Shown one piece after another: positions 44,021 through 53,854 of a stretch of 64,000 bases of DNA. The notes under the pieces were generated by a model. The model saw nothing but the letters and a program-made list of their open reading frames with translations, was not told the DNA's origin and ran no database searches. The DNA is taken from NCBI RefSeq assembly GCF_000513275.1, contig NZ_CBVJ010000020.1:1-64000 (forward strand). The letters run 5' to 3'. A program made the position numbers and the translations under genes. Every line of letters starts with the position of its first letter. Position 1 is the stretch's first letter. This DNA comes from Paenibacillus gorillae. GTDB taxonomy: Bacteria; Bacillota; Bacilli; Paenibacillales; Paenibacillaceae.

Positions 44021-45421
44021 ATGGCGAATGATGCGATGACACCGCGGCAAATCGTTGCGGAACTGGATAAATATATTGTCGGCCAAAAGCAAGCAAAGCG
44101 TTCTGTGGCGATTGCGCTGCGGAACCGGTATCGGAGAAGCATGCTGGAAGAAAATATCCGGGATGAAATTGTGCCGAAGAACATTCTTATGATCGGGCCT
44201 ACTGGCGTCGGGAAGACGGAAATTGCCCGCCGGCTCGCCAAGCTGGTTAAAGCGCCATTCGTGAAGCTAGAAGCGACGAAGTTCACGGAAGTCGGCTATG
44301 TCGGCCGCGATGTAGAGTCCATGGTGCGTGACCTGATTGAGACCGCTATCCGGATGGTCAAAGCTGAACGTACGGAACAGGTAAAGGACAAAGCGGAAAA
44401 GCAGGCGAATGAGCGTCTGGTGCACCTGCTTGTCCCTTCGAAAGTAAAAGAAAAAAGCGGCAAAAACCCGTTTGAAATGCTGTTCGGCAATCAGAACCAG
44501 GAGAAAGAGCCTGTCGAGGAACCGGAACAGGACCAAGCGATTGTCGCAAAGCGCTCGCAGATTAAAGAAGATCTGGCTGCAGGCAAGCTTGAAAACGAGG
44601 TTGTCGAGGTCGAGGTTGAGGATGCTGCGCCGAATATGCTGGATATGCTGGGTGGTCAAGGACCGGAAGGCATGGGCATGAATATGCAGGAGCTGTTTGG
44701 CCAATTGCTTCCGAAGAAGACAAAGAAGCGGAAGCTGCCTGTCAAGGAAGCACGTAAATTGCTTATTCAGGAAGAAGCGAATAAATTAATCAATATGGAT
44801 GAAGTGATTGCGGAATCGGTAACGCGCGCAGAGCAATCCGGCATCATTTTCATAGATGAGATAGACAAAATCGCCAGCCCGTCAAGAGGTTCAGGTCCCG
44901 ATGTGTCAAGAGAAGGCGTGCAGCGTGACATTTTGCCGATTGTAGAGGGTTCTACCGTCATGACGAAGTACGGTCCGGTAAAAACGGACTATATTTTATT
45001 CATTGCGGCAGGCGCTTTTCACGTTTCCAAGCCTTCGGACCTTATTCCGGAGCTTCAGGGACGTTTCCCGATTCGTGTGGAGCTGACTTCACTCAGTCTT
45101 GACGATTTCGTCAGCATTTTGAAAGAACCGAAAAACGCTTTAACAAAGCAATATGCGGCATTGCTGCAAACGGAAGGCATTACGATTGAGTTCTCGGACG
45201 ATGCGATTAAGGAGCTGGCATCCATTGCAGCGGACGTGAATCGCAACACGGAAAATATCGGTGCACGCAGACTTCACACGATTCTTGAGAAGCTTCTGGA
45301 GGATTTATCGTTCGAAGCGCCTGACATTACGCTGGATCAGATGACGATCACGCCTGAATATGTGCGAGAAAAAGTCGGAGGCATTGCGCAAAACCGCGAT
45401 TTAAGTCAATATATATTGTAG
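44021..45421 (+). CDS. hslU: HslUV ATPase subunit HslU (ClpY)
   Basis: The 466-aa AAA+ unfoldase feeds substrates to HslV. Walker [10 protein letters not shown] (59-67), [14 protein letters not shown], Walker [12 protein letters not shown] and the C-terminal docking tail NRDLSQYIL are all present. The intermediate (I) domain spans about 110-240 and is acidic. CGGAGGAG precedes ATG 44021. Confidence 0.97.
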   Translation: MANDAMTPRQIVAELDKYIVGQKQAKRSVAIALRNRYRRSMLEENIRDEIVPKNILMIGPTGVGKTEIARRLAKLVKAPFVKLEATKFTEVGYVGRDVESMVRDLIETAIRMVKAERTEQVKDKAEKQANERLVHLLVPSKVKEKSGKNPFEMLFGNQNQEKEPVEEPEQDQAIVAKRSQIKEDLAAGKLENEVVEVEVEDAAPNMLDMLGGQGPEGMGMNMQELFGQLLPKKTKKRKLPVKEARKLLIQEEANKLINMDEVIAESVTRAEQSGIIFIDEIDKIASPSRGSGPDVSREGVQRDILPIVEGSTVMTKYGPVKTDYILFIAAGAFHVSKPSDLIPELQGRFPIRVELTSLSLDDFVSILKEPKNALTKQYAALLQTEGITIEFSDDAIKELASIAADVNRNTENIGARRLHTILEKLLEDLSFEAPDITLDQMTITPEYVREKVGGIAQNRDLSQYIL

Positions 45422-45451
45422 TTGGTATGAGCTTTGGGAGGCAGTAGTAAA

Positions 45452-46222
45452 ATGACTTTACTTACAAAAACAAGAACGCTGAACCGGTTGCTCCAGCGAG
45501 CAGCCGGCAAGGCGGTTAATTTCCGGGAGATGGCGGAGGTGCTTAGCAGCACAATTCAGACGAACGTATTCGTCGTCAGCCGCAAAGGCAAGGTGCTGGG
45601 CTGCGCGGCAGTAAACGCTTATGATCATGATTCTTTACGATCAATGTCGGCAGATGAGCTTCGTTTCCCTCAGCCTAGCAATGTCCTTTTTTTGGACATG
45701 CAGGAATCGGTAACGAATGTTCAGCCGGATAATGGCGTTTACGAAGCGTTTCCAACGCTGGGACAGCAGGAAATTATGACGGTAGTCCCGATTACAGGCG
45801 GGGGAGACAGACTTGGTACGCTCGTATTAACCCGGCAAAACGGACCTTTTGACGATGATGATCTAGTGCTTGCGGAGTATGGATCTACGATTGTCGGAAT
45901 GGAAATATTGCGGGAGCGTGCGGATGAGGTGGAACAAGAGGTTCGGAGCCGGGCTGTTGTATCGGTAGCGATCGGTTCCCTTTCTTTCAGTGAACTGGAA
46001 GCTGTCGAACATATCTTCGAAGAATTGGAAGGGAAAGAGGGACTTTTGGTTGCCTCTAAAATTGCTGATCGTGTCGGAATTACACGTTCTGTCATCGTAA
46101 ACGCGCTTCGCAAGCTGGAAAGCGCAGGCGTTATTGAGACGAGATCGCTTGGCATGAAAGGTACCTACATCAAAATTCTAAATCACCAGCTGTTACAGGA
46201 ACTGGAAAAAATAAAATCTTAA
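45452..46222 (+). CDS. codY: GTP/BCAA-sensing pleiotropic repressor CodY
   Basis: The 256-aa regulator represses amino acid uptake, motility and development genes when GTP and branched-chain amino acids are plentiful. An N-terminal GAF domain (about 1-155) binds ligand, and a C-terminal winged helix contains [23 protein letters not shown] 45452 follows GGGAGG by ten bases. It ends the trmFO-hslVU operon and precedes the flagellar operon, as in Bacillus. Confidence 0.97.
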   Translation: MTLLTKTRTLNRLLQRAAGKAVNFREMAEVLSSTIQTNVFVVSRKGKVLGCAAVNAYDHDSLRSMSADELRFPQPSNVLFLDMQESVTNVQPDNGVYEAFPTLGQQEIMTVVPITGGGDRLGTLVLTRQNGPFDDDDLVLAEYGSTIVGMEILRERADEVEQEVRSRAVVSVAIGSLSFSELEAVEHIFEELEGKEGLLVASKIADRVGITRSVIVNALRKLESAGVIETRSLGMKGTYIKILNHQLLQELEKIKS

Positions 46223-46249
46223 TAAGAAATTTCGTAATATCCCACCACT

Positions 46250-46284
46250 AAAGCCCTATCTTTCACCAAAGATAGGGCTTTTTT
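46250..46284 (+). terminator. Terminator after codY
   Basis: Fourteen perfect base pairs (46250-46263 with 46268-46281) around CACC run into T6. It separates codY from the fla/che promoter region. Confidence 0.95.
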
Positions 46285-46334
46285 CTTATTGTAATAATTT
46301 AGGTAATTGGTGAATATTAACTTGTCGGCAAATC

Positions 46335-46364
46335 TCGACAGCTTCGTCTCATTTTTTTCATAAT
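46335..46364 (+). promoter_or_regulatory. Probable SigA promoter of the fla/che operon
   Basis: -35 TCGACA (46335-46340) and -10 CATAAT (46359-46364), each five of six, are 18 bp apart, giving a leader of about 78 bases before flgB. An inverted repeat TGTCG/CGACA (about 46323-46341) overlaps the -35. I see no good SigD box. A second weaker pair (46401-46406, 46424-46429) leaves too short a leader. Confidence 0.58.
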
Positions 46365-46448
46365 TATGTGTCGAAGAAAGAAGGAATGGTAGACATTCTG
46401 TTGAATACGTCTAAGTGACATCTTCAAATCGAAAGTGGTGAATACAGC

Positions 46449-46862
46449 GTGAATTTGTTGAACGGAGCATCATTTCAACGGTTGGAGGGAGCGGTTAACG
46501 CGGCGGAAATGCGTCAAACGGTTTTGGCTAACAACATTGCCAACGCAGAAACGCCAGGCTACAAGCGGTCCGAGGTTATGTTCGAGCAGTTGCTGAAAGA
46601 TCAGATGGGTCAACAGTCACCCGGCAAACTTGCCGGAAAGCGCACCAACGCTAGACATATCCCGATAGGGGTAGGCACATCGATGCCAACAGCACAATTG
46701 TCGACAGACCAACTGACGAAAATGAACAATAACGAAAATAATGTCGATATCGACAGAGAAATGTCGTTGCTTGCCAAAAACCAACTAAGTTACAACTTCT
46801 ATATTCAGCAAATCAGTCATGATGCGAAGATGATGCGCATTGGAATCGAAGGGAGGATTTAA
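46449..46862 (+). CDS. flgB: Flagellar basal-body rod protein FlgB
   Basis: The 137-aa proximal rod subunit has the rod-family N-terminus (RQTVLANNIANAETPGYKR) and the C-terminal heptad helix (LAKNQLSYNFYIQQI). The start is GTG 46449 after AAAGTGGTG. It is the first gene of a continuous flagellar operon running to the end of the window; flgC follows two bases later. Confidence 0.97.
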   Translation: MNLLNGASFQRLEGAVNAAEMRQTVLANNIANAETPGYKRSEVMFEQLLKDQMGQQSPGKLAGKRTNARHIPIGVGTSMPTAQLSTDQLTKMNNNENNVDIDREMSLLAKNQLSYNFYIQQISHDAKMMRIGIEGRI

Positions 46863-46864
46863 AA

Positions 46865-47314
46865 ATGAGAATTTCTAATAGTTTTGATGCCAGTGCCTCC
46901 GCTCTGACTGCGCAGAGACTTCGGATGGACGTCATTTCCTCCAATATCGCCAATTCAGAAACGACTCGCGCTTCCTATGTGAATGGGCAATTTGTCCCAT
47001 ATAAGCGTAAAATGGTCGTTCTGGAGCCAGCGCAGCAAAATTTCGCTGAACTATTAAACGGCCAATTGAATGGATCCAATAGTTCGCAAGGCGTAAGAGC
47101 AACCCGGATTATCGAGGATCAGACACCGAGCAAGCTCGTCTACAATCCTACGCATCCCGATGCAGACGCGAACGGCTACGTAAGTATGCCGAACGTCGAC
47201 GTTGCGAAAGAGATGGTGGACATGATATCGGCAACCCGCATGTACGAAGCAAACATAACGGCATTAAACGCGTCGAAGGCGATGTTCGTCAAAGCGCTTG
47301 AGATCGGCAAATAA
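46865..47314 (+). CDS. flgC: Flagellar basal-body rod protein FlgC
   Basis: The 149-aa rod protein has the conserved N-terminal motif LRMDVISSNIANSETT and C-terminal NVDVAKEMVDMISATRMYEAN. The ribosome binding site GGGAGG lies within the end of flgB. Together with FlgB and FliE it builds the proximal rod on the MS ring. Confidence 0.97.
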   Translation: MRISNSFDASASALTAQRLRMDVISSNIANSETTRASYVNGQFVPYKRKMVVLEPAQQNFAELLNGQLNGSNSSQGVRATRIIEDQTPSKLVYNPTHPDADANGYVSMPNVDVAKEMVDMISATRMYEANITALNASKAMFVKALEIGK

Positions 47315-47341
47315 TCTAACTAGAATCGCGGAGGTCTTAAC

Positions 47342-47650
47342 ATGATCCAACCTCTTCAGCTAAATCAAGTCCAACCCGTATCCAAGCTGCTGGAAGCAGC
47401 CCAGCCGAAACAGGCCACGCCGGCGGAGTTAACGCAGTCCTTTGGTCAATATCTGCAGCAAGCCATCAATGGCGTAGACTCGCAGATCAAGAACGTACAT
47501 AACATGAACGACAAGTTTTTAATCGGAGAAGCCGATGTATCCCAAGTACTCGTCGCATCTGAACAAGCGCAGCTCAGCCTGCAGCTTACCTCGCAAATTC
47601 GCAACAAAATGATTGAAGCATATCAAGAGATAATGCGGATGCAAGTGTAG
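47342..47650 (+). CDS. fliE: Flagellar hook-basal body protein FliE
   Basis: The 102-aa protein links the MS ring to the rod. Its C-terminal half is typical (LIGEADVSQVLVASEQAQLSLQLTSQIRNK). CGGAGG precedes ATG 47342. It lies between flgC and fliF, as in Bacillus. Confidence 0.96.
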   Translation: MIQPLQLNQVQPVSKLLEAAQPKQATPAELTQSFGQYLQQAINGVDSQIKNVHNMNDKFLIGEADVSQVLVASEQAQLSLQLTSQIRNKMIEAYQEIMRMQV

Positions 47651-47689
47651 CTGTGAACTAGACGTAAACCATTCGGGTGAGGTGACGAT

Positions 47690-49258
47690 GTGAACGAAAG
47701 ATTCGCCCAAGCACGCCAGAGGCTAACACAGTTTTGGGGTCAGATGGGTAAAAAACAAAAAATTTGGCTGGGGGCATCGATTGGTGTACTAGTATTGTCC
47801 ATCATCTTGCTGACTTACATATTCACAAGAACAGATTACGAAGTTGCATTTACAAATTTGGATGCGACGGATTCGGCTGCCGTTATGAATTATTTGGACA
47901 GCGGCGGCATTACTTATCAGTTGAGCCCTAACGGTAAAAGTATTTCGGTTCCAAGCGCGGTCGCTTCACGGGTCAAAGTGGACGTCGGCTCACAGGGGCT
48001 GGTTAAAAACGGCTCCATGGGTTTTGGGGCCTTTTCGGAGGGCTCATCGACATTCGGCACGACAGACAATGAATTCAACGTTAAATATTTGAACGCGTTG
48101 AATGGCGAAGTCCAGCAGCTTCTGAACGGCATGCAGGGCGTGGAAAGCTCCAAAGTGCTGGTCAATTTGCCGGAGGAAACGGTGTTTCTCACTCCGGAAG
48201 ACAAAGATCAAGCATCGGCTTCCATCATGATGAACTTTACGGCGGGATACCGTCCCAGCCAAAAGGAAATCGACGGCTATTACAATCTGGTGAAGACGGC
48301 GATTCCAAAGCTGGCTATTGAGAACATTACCATTACGAGTCCGCAAGGCGAGCTGCTGTCCTCGGCAACGAACGGCATTGCAGCCGGCGCGACAGAAGCA
48401 GCTGAAACACAATTTCAAATTCAACGCAAATATGAATCGGAATTGAAGAAAAACATTCAGCAGTTTCTAGGTCCGCTGTTAGGCGACAATCTCGTAATCA
48501 GCGTGGCAAGCAGCTTTAACTTCGACAAGAAGAAATCCGAAGAGCAGCTGGTTAAGCCGCTTGAGAACAACAATAATAACGGCATCATCATTAGCGAAGA
48601 AACAAATACGAACAGCTCGACGAACGGAAATTCGCAAGCAGGCGGTGTAGCTGGTACGGGTGAAACGGATGTACCTGGTTACAATGCTGCACAAGGCAGC
48701 GGCAATTCCGAATCCGAGCAAAGCTCGCGTATTACAAATTACGATGTAAACCGGATTAACAATCTGATCGAATCCGCTCCTTATCAAATTAAGGATTTGT
48801 CCATTAGCATTGGTGTTGAGGAAGGCAAGCTGAACGAACAATCGCTCGCGAGCGTAACTTCATACCTGACTTCAGTTGTCCGTGCACAGCTGGCCAATTC
48901 GGGACAGGATGTTAATGATGACTTATTAATCGGCAAAAAAGTTGCAGTAATTTCGCAAAATTTTGCTGTAAATGGCGGAAACAATTCTGTAAGCGGCTTG
49001 TCCACAGGCTGGGCAATCGGAATCGGCGCCGCGGCGCTGGCGATTATTGGCGCACTTGCAGTTATGCTCGTTCGAAGACGCAGAAAAAATGCGGCTCAAG
49101 AGGAGCTTGTTGCCGATGAACCGATCAAAGTCGAATATCCATCGCTGGATATGGATGTTAGCCAAGAAAGCCAAGCTCGTAAAAATCTTGAAACACTGGC
49201 CAAACGCAAACCGGAAGAATTCGTTAATCTTCTTCGCTCCTGGCTTGTGGAAGAATAG
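47690..49258 (+). CDS. fliF: Flagellar MS-ring protein FliF
   Basis: The 522-aa protein forms the membrane ring on which the flagellum assembles. One membrane helix is near the N-terminus (IWLGASIGVLVLSIILLTYIF) and one near the C-terminus (WAIGIGAAALAIIGALAVML). Between them are ring-building domains (GVESSKVLVNLPEE) and an Asn/Ser/Gly-rich loop at about 285-350. The C-terminal tail binds FliG. The start is GTG 47690 after GAGGTGA. Confidence 0.97.
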   Translation: MNERFAQARQRLTQFWGQMGKKQKIWLGASIGVLVLSIILLTYIFTRTDYEVAFTNLDATDSAAVMNYLDSGGITYQLSPNGKSISVPSAVASRVKVDVGSQGLVKNGSMGFGAFSEGSSTFGTTDNEFNVKYLNALNGEVQQLLNGMQGVESSKVLVNLPEETVFLTPEDKDQASASIMMNFTAGYRPSQKEIDGYYNLVKTAIPKLAIENITITSPQGELLSSATNGIAAGATEAAETQFQIQRKYESELKKNIQQFLGPLLGDNLVISVASSFNFDKKKSEEQLVKPLENNNNNGIIISEETNTNSSTNGNSQAGGVAGTGETDVPGYNAAQGSGNSESEQSSRITNYDVNRINNLIESAPYQIKDLSISIGVEEGKLNEQSLASVTSYLTSVVRAQLANSGQDVNDDLLIGKKVAVISQNFAVNGGNNSVSGLSTGWAIGIGAAALAIIGALAVMLVRRRRKNAAQEELVADEPIKVEYPSLDMDVSQESQARKNLETLAKRKPEEFVNLLRSWLVEE

Positions 49259-49269
49259 AGGTGGCATAA

Positions 49270-50283
49270 ATGGCGAAAGCAGCAAACGGTTTATCCGGCC
49301 GGCAAAAGGCGGCGATTCTGTTAATTACATTGGGACCGGAAGTTTCGGCACAAATCTTCAAGCATTTGCGGGAAGAGGAAATTGAGCAGCTTACGCTTGA
49401 GATAGCCAATGTACGCAAAATCGACAGCAGCGAACGGGAAACGATTATTAGCGAATTCCACCAAATTTGCTTGGCTCAGGAATACATTACGCAAGGCGGC
49501 ATTTCGTACGCCAAAGATATTTTGGAGAAAGCGCTGGGCGAGCAAAAAGCAGTTGAGGTTATCAACCGTCTGACTGCCACGCTGCAAGTACGGCCGTTCG
49601 ACTTTGCCCGCAAGGCAGAGCCGACTCAAATATTGAACTTTATCCAAAACGAAAATTCCCAGACGATTGCACTGGTGCTCTCGTATTTGCAATCGGAGCA
49701 ATCCTCGCATATTTTGTCCTCGCTTCCGCAAGAGAAGCAGGCGGATGTTGCGCGCAGAATTGCTTTGATGGACAGCACCTCGCCGGAAGTCATCGGACAG
49801 GTTGAGCGGGTATTGGAACAGAAGCTTTCAGCGACCGTTACGCAAGATTACACGAATGCAGGCGGCATTGATTCCATCGTTCAAATATTGAATGGCGTCG
49901 ACCGTGGTACGGAACGTACGATTCTCGACGCTCTGGAGATTCAAGATCCCGAGCTTGCTGAAGAAATCAAAAAACGGATGTTCGTCTTCGAAGACATTGT
50001 CAATATCGACAACCGCTCGATTCAACGGATCATCCGCGATATCGAAAATGCCGATCTTCAGCTTGCGCTCAAAGTGGCGAGCGAGGAAGTTCGCGAAGCG
50101 ATTTTCCGCAACATGTCCAAACGGATGGCAGAATCGTTCAAGGAAGAAATGGAGTTCATGGGTCCTGTCCGACTGCGCGATGTCGAAGAAGCACAGACCC
50201 GTATCGTCGCTACTATTCGCAGACTGGAAGAATCCGGCGAGATTATTATAGCTCGCGGCGGAGGAGACGATATCATTGTCTAA
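49270..50283 (+). CDS. fliG: Flagellar motor switch protein FliG
   Basis: The 337-aa C-ring protein transmits torque from the stators. The N-terminal domain (GRQKAAILLITLG) binds FliF; the EHPQ-like motif region and the charged C-terminal torque helix (LGQVD-type positions in MEFMGPVRLRDVEEAQ) follow. Length is standard. fliH starts eight bases before its stop. Confidence 0.97.
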   Translation: MAKAANGLSGRQKAAILLITLGPEVSAQIFKHLREEEIEQLTLEIANVRKIDSSERETIISEFHQICLAQEYITQGGISYAKDILEKALGEQKAVEVINRLTATLQVRPFDFARKAEPTQILNFIQNENSQTIALVLSYLQSEQSSHILSSLPQEKQADVARRIALMDSTSPEVIGQVERVLEQKLSATVTQDYTNAGGIDSIVQILNGVDRGTERTILDALEIQDPELAEEIKKRMFVFEDIVNIDNRSIQRIIRDIENADLQLALKVASEEVREAIFRNMSKRMAESFKEEMEFMGPVRLRDVEEAQTRIVATIRRLEESGEIIIARGGGDDIIV

Positions 50284-51109
50284 TCTCATCAAATCGAACA
50301 GCGTCGTTTCGGTCGATCAATTCAAAGAGCTGCTCTGGCACAATCAATATGCGGCACCAGCCCAAGAGGACATAGGCGACGAAAAACCGGCCGGTCCGGA
50401 CGAAGAGACCATTTCACTGCGTGATCAGATTCTTACAGATGCTCAGACATTCGCAGAGGAAAGAATCCGTGAAGCCGCAAAGCAAAGCGAGCAGCTGCTT
50501 GCTGAAGCAGAGACCCAAATCGATGCCTGGTGGCTTGAAAAACGGTTAGCTGACGAGGAAGCATCGCAAGCTTCGAAGGAATCCGGTTATCAGCATGGCT
50601 ATTCGGAAGGCGGCAGTCAGGCCGAAGCTGATGTCAGGCAGCAATGGGAGCAGCGGCTGGCGGAAGCGGCCTCGATTCTGAAAACCTCGTACGATATGCG
50701 CGAGCAAATTATTCAAGAGGCGGAGCCGTTTCTAGTCGAGCTTAGCTGCGCGATTGCTGAGAAGATCATTGGCCAGAAATTGGCCGATGCTCCGGATCTT
50801 GCAATGGATCTTATCCGAAAGTCATTGTCCAGACGGCGGGAACAAGGCGTTATTACGCTTTGCGTATCGCCGGAACAATTGGCATTCGTACAAGCTGCAA
50901 GAGAAGAGCTGAATCTCGCAATCGACTCGCAGGCCGAGCTTCAAATATTGCCGGATTCAACGGTTAAAGATGCCGGATGTGTAATCCGTTCCGCCTTTGG
51001 CAGCATCGATGCGAGAATCGATACACAGCTTTCTGAAATTAAGCGCGAGCTCATTCAACTGGCTCATCAAAGCAGCGAGGAGCGTGGATTGCAGGATGAG
51101 CGCGAGTAA
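50276..51109 (+). CDS. fliH: Flagellar assembly protein FliH
   Basis: The 277-aa protein regulates the export ATPase FliI as a peripheral-stalk-like dimer. A long Glu/Gln/Ala-rich helical region (about 45-150) precedes a conserved C-terminal domain (LVELSCAIAEKIIGQKL). It starts at TTG 50276, overlapping fliG by eight bases, and overlaps fliI by 14, so translation is coupled on both sides. Confidence 0.93.
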   Translation: MSNLIKSNSVVSVDQFKELLWHNQYAAPAQEDIGDEKPAGPDEETISLRDQILTDAQTFAEERIREAAKQSEQLLAEAETQIDAWWLEKRLADEEASQASKESGYQHGYSEGGSQAEADVRQQWEQRLAEAASILKTSYDMREQIIQEAEPFLVELSCAIAEKIIGQKLADAPDLAMDLIRKSLSRRREQGVITLCVSPEQLAFVQAAREELNLAIDSQAELQILPDSTVKDAGCVIRSAFGSIDARIDTQLSEIKRELIQLAHQSSEERGLQDERE

Positions 51110-52421
51110 GCTGGACGCTTCCAAATATGTCGAGCATTTAGCTCCCATCGATCCTGTCCGCGTAAACGGCAAGGTGACGCAAGTCATCGGGCTGACCGTT
51201 GAGTCTGAAGGACCGGATGCAAGCATCGGCGATGTTTGCTACATATACCCGTCGAAGGCAACTAAGCCGATCAAGGCCGAAGTTGTCGGATTCCGCGACA
51301 ATAAAGTCATTCTAATGCCGCTTGGCGATCTGCATGCGATAAGCCCGGGCTGCGATGTTGTTGGTACAGGCAAGCCTCTTACTGTACAAGTCGGTTCTGA
51401 GCTGTTAGGTAAAGTTCTGGATGGTCTTGGGCAACCGTTGGACGGTTCATTCCTTCCAAGCCGGATGCAGCATTACTCTACACATAACGAGCCAAGTAAT
51501 CCGCTGATGCGCCCGCGCGTTGTGGAGCCGCTCGGAATCGGTGTTAGAGCGATCGACGGCTTGCTAACAGTTGGACAAGGCCAACGGGTCGGTATTTTTG
51601 CAGGCTCTGGCGTTGGTAAAAGTACGCTGCTCGGCATGATTGCCCGCAATACTTCAGCTGATGTCAACGTGATTGCATTAATCGGCGAACGGGGCCGTGA
51701 GGTGCTTGAGTTTATCGAGAAAGATCTTGGACCAGAAGGTCTAGCCCGTTCGGTTGTCGTTGTCGCCACATCGGACCAGCCGGCATTGATTCGGATTAAA
51801 GGTGCATTGCTTGCAACTTCGATTGCTGAATATTTCCGCGATCGCGGGTTGAACGTCATGCTGATGATGGATTCCGTAACCCGGTATGCCATGGCGCAGC
51901 GTGAGGTCGGATTAGCAATAGGCGAGCCGCCAGCAACACGAGGTTACACGCCTTCTGTATTTGCGAACTTGCCTAAGCTGCTGGAACGGGCGGGAACCGG
52001 TCCAACGGGATCGATTACCGCGTTCTATACTGTGCTCGTTGACGGAGACGATATGAATGAACCGATTGCGGACGCCGTTCGAGGCATCTTGGACGGACAT
52101 ATCGTACTTAGCCGCCAATTGGCCAATAAGGGTCATTTTCCGGCAATCGACGTTCTGGCTTCCATCAGCCGTGTTATGAAGGAGATCGTAACGGAAGAGC
52201 AGCAGGATGCAGCCAATCAATTAAAACGACTTCTTTCTATTTATAAAGGTTCGGAAGATCTCATTAATATTGGGGCGTACCAGCGCGGTTCCAATCAAGA
52301 AATTGATCTGGCTATTGATAATATCGATGCGATCAACGGATTCACAAGGCAAAAAACGAATGAAAAAGTCAGTCTTGAAGAAACGCAGAACCGATTAATG
52401 ACCGAATTTTACAGGAGTTGA
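51096..52421 (+). CDS. fliI: Flagellum-specific export ATPase FliI
   Basis: The 441-aa ATPase energises the type III flagellar export gate. Walker A GIFAGSGVGKSTLLG, the type III ATPase signature around PPATRGYTPSVFANLPKL, and Walker B VMLMMDSVTRYA are present; it resembles F1 beta subunits. ATG 51096 lies inside fliH. fliJ begins seven bases after its stop. Confidence 0.97.
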   Translation: MSASKLDASKYVEHLAPIDPVRVNGKVTQVIGLTVESEGPDASIGDVCYIYPSKATKPIKAEVVGFRDNKVILMPLGDLHAISPGCDVVGTGKPLTVQVGSELLGKVLDGLGQPLDGSFLPSRMQHYSTHNEPSNPLMRPRVVEPLGIGVRAIDGLLTVGQGQRVGIFAGSGVGKSTLLGMIARNTSADVNVIALIGERGREVLEFIEKDLGPEGLARSVVVVATSDQPALIRIKGALLATSIAEYFRDRGLNVMLMMDSVTRYAMAQREVGLAIGEPPATRGYTPSVFANLPKLLERAGTGPTGSITAFYTVLVDGDDMNEPIADAVRGILDGHIVLSRQLANKGHFPAIDVLASISRVMKEIVTEEQQDAANQLKRLLSIYKGSEDLINIGAYQRGSNQEIDLAIDNIDAINGFTRQKTNEKVSLEETQNRLMTEFYRS

Positions 52422-52428
52422 ACCGTAA

Positions 52429-52875
52429 ATGGCATCCTTTCGTTATTCCTATCAAAAAATCGTCGACTTAAAGACGAGCGAGAAGACGCAAGCGGAATGG
52501 CTGCTTTCCTCCGCAATCGGCGAACTGCAAATCGAAGAGCTGTCGCTCTCCGAGCTGCGGACAAAACGTGCAGAGTGGGAAGCGAGCCTGATGGAAACAT
52601 CGCAGACGGCCGTATCTTTATCGGAGCTGCAAATACTGCAGCATTATCTGGAATTTCTGGACAGCTGCATCGAAAGCAAGCTCAGGGATATAAGACGCGC
52701 GCAAATGCGTGTGGACAGCAACCGCTCGCTGCTTGCTGACCGAATGAAGGATGAGAAGGTATGGATGAAAGCGAAAGAGCATGAGCATGAACGGTTCCGG
52801 TACGCGACGCAGCTGAAGGAACAGTATGAGCTGGATGAGATGGCGACCGTTCGCTACATCGCATCGGCGACGTAA
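52429..52875 (+). CDS. fliJ: Flagellar export chaperone FliJ
   Basis: The 148-aa protein is almost entirely helical coiled coil (starts FRYSYQKIVDLKTSEK) and acts as the central stalk of the FliI hexamer and an escort for export chaperones. Assignment rests on position after fliI, size and the coiled-coil pattern. GGAGTTG precedes ATG 52429. Confidence 0.9.
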   Translation: MASFRYSYQKIVDLKTSEKTQAEWLLSSAIGELQIEELSLSELRTKRAEWEASLMETSQTAVSLSELQILQHYLEFLDSCIESKLRDIRRAQMRVDSNRSLLADRMKDEKVWMKAKEHEHERFRYATQLKEQYELDEMATVRYIASAT

Positions 52876-52913
52876 ACTTAAGCTGCAGCGCAAGGCTAGA
52901 GGGAGTGATTGGA

Positions 52914-53825
52914 ATGGCGAATGCGGATATGGAGAAAGAGAGCTATAACGGTTTTGAGCGAATGATGTTTTTCGTAACTCCGATTCTGTTTGTCGTCGTG
53001 CTCATCGGTGTCGTGTACATTTTGTACAATGCCGACATGCGCAATTCGATGCTTAAACTGGGTAATTCGATTCCTGTACTTCGGAATGTGCTTCCTGAAG
53101 CGAAGCCATCGACCGGCGGGGCAGACGATGAGGAGATCAAATCGGACAACATGGGCCGTAAAATCGAAGATCTTCAAGCCCAGTTGACGGAGAAAGAGAA
53201 TGAGCTGGCTCAAACCGCACAGCAAAAAACAGCTCAAGAGCAGGAATTGAAAAATCTGCAGACCGAGCTAGATCAATTAACAAAAGCTTCAGAGAAAAAA
53301 GGGCTTGAGGATGAGCAGTATCAAGCCAAAATTCAGGAGCTGGCCGGCATGTACGGCAAAATTACGCCAAGTAAAGCGGCACCGATTTTGCAAGCTATGA
53401 CGCTGGAGGATATGGTACTCGTTCTGGAAGCGATGCGTCCGGATGACCGGGTACGGGTAATGGAAAAAATGAACCCGCAAACGGCAGCAGATGCGACGGT
53501 TATGCTGAAGGATACCGTTCCTGCAAAAGACCGGCAAATCGCAGCCCTGCAAGCAGAGCTGAAAAAAGCGAAAGCGGCAGCAAATGCGACAAAACAACCT
53601 TCTTCAACGCTTGATACGGCGCAGTTAAACGCAACGTTCTCAGCGATGGATCCAAAAAGCGCGGCGCAATTGCTTATTTCGATGGCGGATGTAAGTCCAA
53701 GTAAAGTGCTGCGGATATTGAACGGGGTCGACGATAATACACGTTCGGCTATTGTAGCCGGGATGTCAGGCATTAATGAGAAATTGACAGCTCAGCTCGT
53801 ATCGAAGCTAATGACAGGAAAATAA
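52914..53825 (+). CDS. ylxF: YlxF-type membrane protein with MgtE-N-like repeats
   Basis: The 303-aa protein has one N-terminal membrane helix (MMFFVTPILFVVVLIGVVYIL), a coiled coil (about 75-135) and a C-terminal helical-repeat part (MYGKITPSKAAPILQAM, MDPKSAAQLLISMADV) related to the MgtE N-domain and FliG N-fold. B. subtilis has ylxF at the same place, between fliJ and fliK. Its flagellar role is not established. GGGAGTG precedes ATG 52914; a GTG nine bases upstream is in frame. Confidence 0.85.
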   Translation: MANADMEKESYNGFERMMFFVTPILFVVVLIGVVYILYNADMRNSMLKLGNSIPVLRNVLPEAKPSTGGADDEEIKSDNMGRKIEDLQAQLTEKENELAQTAQQKTAQEQELKNLQTELDQLTKASEKKGLEDEQYQAKIQELAGMYGKITPSKAAPILQAMTLEDMVLVLEAMRPDDRVRVMEKMNPQTAADATVMLKDTVPAKDRQIAALQAELKKAKAAANATKQPSSTLDTAQLNATFSAMDPKSAAQLLISMADVSPSKVLRILNGVDDNTRSAIVAGMSGINEKLTAQLVSKLMTGK

Positions 53826-53854
53826 CAGCTTCTCAATCGAGAGGAGGTGAAAAA

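Noticed and set aside
46300-46325. CodY box upstream of flgB
   Set aside because: AATTGGTGAATATT resembles the consensus only with a gap and several mismatches.
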